Shown here: piece after piece, positions 13,374 through 16,226 of the stretch
Layout: every line of letters starts with the position of its first letter
Numbering within the stretch: position 1 is the stretch's first letter
DNA from: Bacteroidetes bacterium UBA1952
GTDB lineage: Bacteria; Bacteroidota; Bacteroidia; Chitinophagales; Chitinophagaceae
Length of the DNA: 16,226 nucleotides
Reading direction: 5' to 3'
NCBI GenBank assembly: GCA_002336725.1
Contig: DDEO01000243.1
Span: forward strand, 18,557-34,782
The notes under the pieces: model-generated
Seen by the model: only the letters and a program-made list of their open reading frames with translations
What the model was told of the DNA's origin: nothing
The model's database searches: none
Translations under genes and position numbers: made by a program

Positions 13374-14729
13374 TTACTCCCCAATCACACTCCCCGTTGT
13401 TTGCAGCAGGCGGTAATAAGCCAGCGCCGCGTCGGCTTGTGCATAAGAGACGTTGAGGCGGGTGGCAAGCAGTGCCGCGTCGGCTTCCAGCAGGTCGGTT
13501 ACGGTTGCCAGTCCGTTGTCGTATTTGTTTTTCACGATGCGGGCATTCTCTTCGGCCTGTTGCTCGGCTTTTTCATACACCGCTATTTTGCGTTGCGCCA
13601 GCTGTTGCGCCTGATAGTCTTGATTGACCTGCAGGCGGATGGCATCGTTCAGGTTGCGGGTGTTGGCCTCGACCTGAAGCCGCTGCGCCTGTGCCAGGTG
13701 AATGGCGGATTTGGTTTTCCAGAGGCTGCTGATGCTGTATTGGAGCGCCAGTCCGCCGTTGAGCGCGTTGGTTACGGTCAGCAGGTTGGGCACGTCGATA
13801 TAGGCATATCCGCCGGTGGCTGCAAGCGTGGGCAGGTAGCCGGCCTTTGCCGCTTTGATGCCGATGTCTGCCGCTTCTTTTTGATAGCCGGCGGCTTTGA
13901 GGTCTTGCCGGTGCTGCAATGCCTGTTGTTGATACGCTTCGTAAGAACCATTGGGAATGCGGATATCGGCATAGGCTCTATCCACGCGGAGGTCTGTATT
14001 TTCCGGAAAACCAACGAGCAGCGCCAGGGTGCTTTGGGCAATGGCGTAGTTGCTTTGCGCTTCCAGGAGTTGCAGCTCGGTATTGGACGTTTGCAGGGCC
14101 GCCTTCAGCCGGTCGTTGCGCGGGATAACGCCGTTGTTTTCCAGGCGCATAAAGGTAGAATCGCGCTGTTGGGCGGTGCGCAGGTTTTCTTCAATCACCG
14201 CGATGGCCTGCGATGCTTTATAGGTGTTGTTATAGGCTTGTGCAACGGTGTAGGCCACGGCGGCGCGGTCGTTGGCGGCGGCGAGGCGGGCGGCTTCGCG
14301 CAGCAGGCGGGCGCTTTCGCGGCCATAGCGGATTTTGCCACCGGCATAGAGCGGCAAAGAAGCAGAAGCATTGGCAATAAAAGCACGGCTCACCTGCACC
14401 GTTGCGGGGCTGGTAGTTTCCGGGCCACTGCCGCCTTGTCCCTGCCCTTGTTTGGGAATAGGGATTTTCAGGTCCACCGTAGGCTGATTGAGAAAAAGCT
14501 GCTGGGCGGAAATGGAGGCTTCGGGCAGAGCGCGGTCGCGGGCTTCTTCGTATTGCGCTTCCGCTTGCAAGATGCGCGCCGAGTCGGTTTGCAGCTTGCT
14601 GCTGTTTTGGATGCCCAGCCGGATGGCTTCCGGCAGACTGATGGCGCGGCCTTCGTCGGCAGCAAAAGCCGGAAGGTTGAAGAGTAGAAAAGCGCCGCCT
14701 AAAAGAGCGGTGCACAGCTTATTTTTCAT
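13374..14729 (-). CDS. TolC-family outer-membrane efflux protein
   Basis: A 451-residue outer-membrane channel subunit for the tripartite pump. A signal peptide (MKNKLCTALLGGAFLLFNLP, cleavage after AFA at about 23) precedes LPEAIRLGIQNSSKLQ, the usual start of the OEP repeat. Two OEP halves are visible, each with long coiled-coil segments (ARILQAEAQYEEARDRAL; and EKAEQQAEENARIVKNKYDN) and a strand-rich stretch; LPLYAGGKIRYG and the final LLEADAALLATRLNVSYAQA are typical. The start overlaps the tetR stop by 11 bases, indicating translational coupling. An Asn-free, Gln/Gly-rich insert, PKQGQGQGGSGPETTSPATV, lies at about 93-112. It has one TTCCGGAA (14001). Confidence 0.93.
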   Translation of the reverse strand: MKNKLCTALLGGAFLLFNLPAFAADEGRAISLPEAIRLGIQNSSKLQTDSARILQAEAQYEEARDRALPEASISAQQLFLNQPTVDLKIPIPKQGQGQGGSGPETTSPATVQVSRAFIANASASLPLYAGGKIRYGRESARLLREAARLAAANDRAAVAYTVAQAYNNTYKASQAIAVIEENLRTAQQRDSTFMRLENNGVIPRNDRLKAALQTSNTELQLLEAQSNYAIAQSTLALLVGFPENTDLRVDRAYADIRIPNGSYEAYQQQALQHRQDLKAAGYQKEAADIGIKAAKAGYLPTLAATGGYAYIDVPNLLTVTNALNGGLALQYSISSLWKTKSAIHLAQAQRLQVEANTRNLNDAIRLQVNQDYQAQQLAQRKIAVYEKAEQQAEENARIVKNKYDNGLATVTDLLEADAALLATRLNVSYAQADAALAYYRLLQTTGSVIGE

Positions 14730-15345
14730 CTAAAAGAAAAAACTTAACGAGGGTTTGGGCGTGGTCAAGCACGAGGCCGTCATAGTCGGCATCAAAGGTT
14801 TCGGCTTTTTTGCCGCTGATCCGGTGATAATATTTATAGAAATCGCGGCTGTTCATCAGGGAATTGACCGTTCCGTTGAGCGTACTGATGAGCAACACCA
14901 CATCCACTTTTTTGCGTACCGCACCTTTTCGGGTCGCCAGGTTCAGCAGCCCTTGCAGGTGCGTAGCCAGCGAGGTGCGCAGCTCGGCAGTGAGGGCGGC
15001 AAATTCTTCGTTGCGCTTCAGCACCTGCTCGGTCATCATAATGCGGGTAAACTCCGGGTGCTGGAGTTTGCTGACAATAAAGCGTTTCACAAAGGTTTCG
15101 ATCTTTTCGACCGGCGTTGTGGTCTCGTCTTTGGCAATCTGGCTCAGCGTCTCAATCGTGCCTTCTATTCGGTCGCGGATGATGGCCTTCATCAGGTTTT
15201 CCTTAGAGCCAAAGTAGTAGGAAATCATGGAGACATTGGCTCCCGCTTCCGCAGAGATATCGCGTATGGAAGCGCCGTCAAAGCCCTTCTCGGCAAAGAG
15301 TTTCTCGGCGGCCCGAAGGATGCGTATGTTTTTAGGCTCCGACAT
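14719..15345 (-). CDS. TetR-family transcriptional repressor of the efflux operon
   Basis: A 208-residue regulator. The N-terminal helix-turn-helix spans about 9-55 (ILRAAEKLFAEKGFDGASIR, then ANVSMISYYFGSKENLMKAI), the classical TetR DNA-binding domain; the C-terminal part is the variable ligand and dimer domain. The ATG at 15345 is chosen since it starts just before helix 1; the longer frame to 15393 would run through the operator. It is first in the leftward operon tetR-tolC-hlyD-MFS and its stop overlaps the tolC start. The operator-like repeats at 15363-15400 suggest that it represses its own operon and is released by an exported compound. Confidence 0.93.
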   Translation of the reverse strand: MSEPKNIRILRAAEKLFAEKGFDGASIRDISAEAGANVSMISYYFGSKENLMKAIIRDRIEGTIETLSQIAKDETTTPVEKIETFVKRFIVSKLQHPEFTRIMMTEQVLKRNEEFAALTAELRTSLATHLQGLLNLATRKGAVRKKVDVVLLISTLNGTVNSLMNSRDFYKYYHRISGKKAETFDADYDGLVLDHAQTLVKFFLLDEK

Positions 15346-15358
15346 TTTTTGAAGGGTG

Positions 15359-15400
15359 CAAATTTCAAACAAACGTTTGGTTGTTTCAAACAAGCGTTTG
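15359..15400 (-). promoter_or_regulatory. Promoter and double operator of the tetR-tolC-hlyD-MFS operon
   Basis: TTTCAAACAAACGTTTG (15363-15379) and TTTCAAACAAGCGTTTG (15384-15400) are direct repeats 21 bases apart. Each has CAAAC-N4-GTTTG inverted arms, and the first holds the perfect palindrome CAAACGTTTG. A -7-like box (GAAATTTG on the - strand, 15359-15366, one mismatch) overlaps the first site, and a TTTG within the second lies about 20 bases upstream of it. Two sites two helical turns apart over the promoter are what a cooperative TetR repressor would bind. The repressor-operator link is inferred. Confidence 0.75.
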
Positions 15401-15477
15401 ATTTTTTAGGATTTTCTTGTCTTAATGGGTTTATGTCGATGGCGGTCTGAGGTAATGGTTTTCCGGAAAACCCGAGA

Positions 15478-15613
15478 GACCTGACAGGTCAAGTCCGCCT
15501 TAGCGGACGCAGATGCCTGTCAGGTCAGAAATAATTGTTTTGAGTGGGATTCCCGGACAACCCGCGCCCGACCTGTCAGGCATCTGCGGGCTTCGCCCTT
15601 GACCTGACAGGTC
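15478..15613. repeat. Pair of inverted GACCTGWCAGGTC elements with different hairpin cores
   Basis: The left element (15478-15526) reads GACCTGACAGGTC, AA, the core hairpin GTCCGC-CTTA-GCGGAC, GCAGATG, CCTGTCAGGTC. The right element (15570-15613) has the same plan in reverse complement, with core GGGC-GAA-GCCC. The arms differ by single central bases only, while the cores differ in sequence but keep complementarity. They are separated by 43 bases. No gene lies between tetR and the small membrane-protein gene other than these elements and a TTTCCGGAAA (15460). Confidence 0.85.
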
Positions 15614-15627
15614 GGGCGGAAAAGAAA

Positions 15628-15659
15628 ATCCCCTTTCCGGAAAAAGCCGGAAAGGGGAT
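15628..15659. terminator. Bidirectional terminator of the Lmo0937-type gene
   Basis: Arms ATCCCCTTTCCGG (15628-15640) and CCGGAAAGGGGAT (15647-15659) form a perfect 13-bp stem with a 6-base loop. T-rich tracts flank both sides (TTTCTTTT on the - strand, TTTTTT on the + strand). It lies 23 bases past the stop of the small - strand gene. The stem and loop contain a TTTCCGGAAA copy. Confidence 0.85.
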
Positions 15660-15682
15660 GTTTTTTAACGTAAAATACAATG

Positions 15683-15850
15683 CTACACCGAGCCACGGCG
15701 GATGAAGCCGAGCAGCAGGGAGATAATGGCAATGACCAGCAGGATGTGGATGAGGCTGCTGCCGGTACCGAAGATGTTCATTCCGCCAAACTGACCGAGG
15801 AGCCAGCCGATGATGAGAATGACGGCGATGACATAGAGGATGGAACGCAT
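15683..15850 (-). CDS. Lmo0937-family small membrane protein
   Basis: A 55-residue protein with two hydrophobic helices: MRSILYVIAVILIIGWLLGQ (1-20), then a short FGGMNIFGTGSSLIH turn, then ILLVIAIISLLLGFI (36-50), ending RRGSV. This pattern (MR.IL.VIAVILIIGWLLG, then a second helix ending with Arg-Arg) is that of the small membrane proteins annotated Lmo0937 (DUF5670), common in Bacteroidota and of unknown function, sometimes linked to stress. It lies in the inner membrane. It is monocistronic, with its own terminator 23 bases downstream. The length is typical of the family, and no other start is possible nearby. Confidence 0.88.
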   Translation of the reverse strand: MRSILYVIAVILIIGWLLGQFGGMNIFGTGSSLIHILLVIAIISLLLGFIRRGSV

Positions 15851-16147
15851 GATTGAAAAGAGGTTGTTTTGGGGTGAAAAGGGGTTTTTTGAAGAGTTGC
15901 TGAAACTCTAAAAAAGACTGTGCCACAGGAAACCTTTTTAATAAGCGATATTTTTGAGAAGGGTAGGGTACTGACCGTGAAATACGTGGAATCATAGCCG
16001 AAGCCGCCAGCTGTTTCCGGAAATTCCTGTTCCCCGGAACTCTGGAAAGGAAATTCCCGACACGGGGGGTATCCTTGTATCCTTTTTTGCCTTGAATTTC
16101 CGGAAAAATCCGAACCGGTATAAACCCGTAATTCGGTTCTTTTGGGG
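15851..16147. other. Intergenic region without a visible gene
   Basis: Nothing gene-like is seen. It must hold the promoter of the small membrane-protein gene, but no exact TAnnTTTG is found on the - strand. It contains an inverted repeat AGAGTT/AACTCT (15893-15909), two TTTCCGGAAA copies (16014 and 16097) and a weak GAACCG/CGGTTC pair (16112-16139). Confidence 0.6.
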
Positions 16148-16189
16148 ACATAAAAAAACGCGCCTTTCAGTAAGGCGCGTTTTTTATGT
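16148..16189 (-). terminator. Terminator of the tRNA gene
   Basis: CGCGCCTT (16159-16166) pairs with AAGGCGCG (16172-16179), extended by an A7/T6 stretch and ACAT/ATGT ends. On the - strand the stem is followed by seven T. It lies just 6 bases beyond the tRNA 3' end. Confidence 0.88.
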
Positions 16190-16194
16190 GGATG

Positions 16195-16226
16195 TGAATC
16201 GGCTGGGACTCGAACCCAGGGCCCAT
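16195..16226 (-). tRNA. 3' part of a tRNA gene (cut by the window end)
   Basis: Read on the - strand: end of the variable loop, the T-arm CTGGG-TTCGAGT-CCCAG (16203-16219), acceptor strand CCGATTC (16196-16202) and discriminator A (16195). The next bases are CAT, so CCA is not encoded, which is usual in Bacteroidota. The anticodon lies outside the window; the TTCGAGT-CCCAG part and variable loop recall tRNA-Lys of related bacteria, but this is only a weak resemblance. Confidence 0.85.

Larger units (their letters stand above)
42..16106. repeat. Dispersed TTTCCGGAAA palindrome, 18 copies
   Basis: Exact TTTCCGGAAA starts at 42, 63, 1484, 2307, 2968, 3284, 3873, 5513, 6908, 7000, 9367, 9711, 13293, 14000, 15460, 15634, 16014 and 16097. 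Seven further TTCCGGAA cores without one or both outer bases start at 1869, 2027, 6990, 7350, 8350, 8931 and 9109. Of the 25 cores, 15 are in coding sequence, in all three frames, and 10 between genes. Counted by eye. Confidence 0.9.

Noticed and set aside
13317..14687. Open frame of 456 codons on the + strand opposite tolC
   Set aside because: It mirrors tolC, has no recognisable domain or plausible start region, and arises from GC-rich codons on the opposite strand; TolC on the - strand is clear.
15576..16151. 191-codon - strand frame across the small membrane-protein gene
   Set aside because: It overlaps the clear Lmo0937-type gene in another frame and has Arg/His/Pro-rich low-quality sequence.

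Overview
The window looks like a chromosomal segment of a fairly GC-rich member of the Bacteroidota, possibly of the Saprospiria type. The support is a BatD protein, a TIGR02757 (DUF2400) protein, weak Shine-Dalgarno signals, several TAnnTTTG boxes of the Bacteroidota -7 type just upstream of start codons, and a tRNA gene without an encoded CCA. The lineage is inferred from gene content and was not tested by any search.

Layout, left to right: an NRAMP-related metal transporter (+) with a strong leader hairpin; an unrecognised exported protein (+) that overlaps tail-to-tail with a TIGR02757 protein (-); a 485-base intergenic stretch full of hairpins; class II fumarase fumC (-) with a 7-bp tandem repeat directly upstream; an exported protein with a DUF6624-like segment (-), divergent from a short-chain dehydrogenase (+); batD (+) followed after 7 bases by a NodB-type polysaccharide deacetylase (+); a 321-base repeat block; then a leftward operon tetR-tolC-hlyD-MFS encoding a tripartite EmrAB-TolC-like drug efflux system and its repressor, with two 21-bp-spaced operator-like sites in front of tetR. 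Next come a pair of inverted hairpin elements, a bidirectional terminator, a 55-residue Lmo0937-type membrane protein (-), and the 3' part of a tRNA gene (-) with its terminator.

The genes themselves are mostly ordinary housekeeping and envelope genes. No mobile-element gene, phage, CRISPR or defence system is visible. What stands out is the non-coding and dispersed-repeat content. The palindrome TTTCCGGAAA occurs 18 times (its core TTCCGGAA 25 times) in all reading frames and between genes, like the cyanobacterial HIP1 palindrome. Several families of intergenic palindromes and 7-bp tandem repeats recur, two of the repeat blocks have the same composite order, and two inverted elements differ in their hairpin cores in a way that preserves base pairing. 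These are the best candidates for something undescribed.
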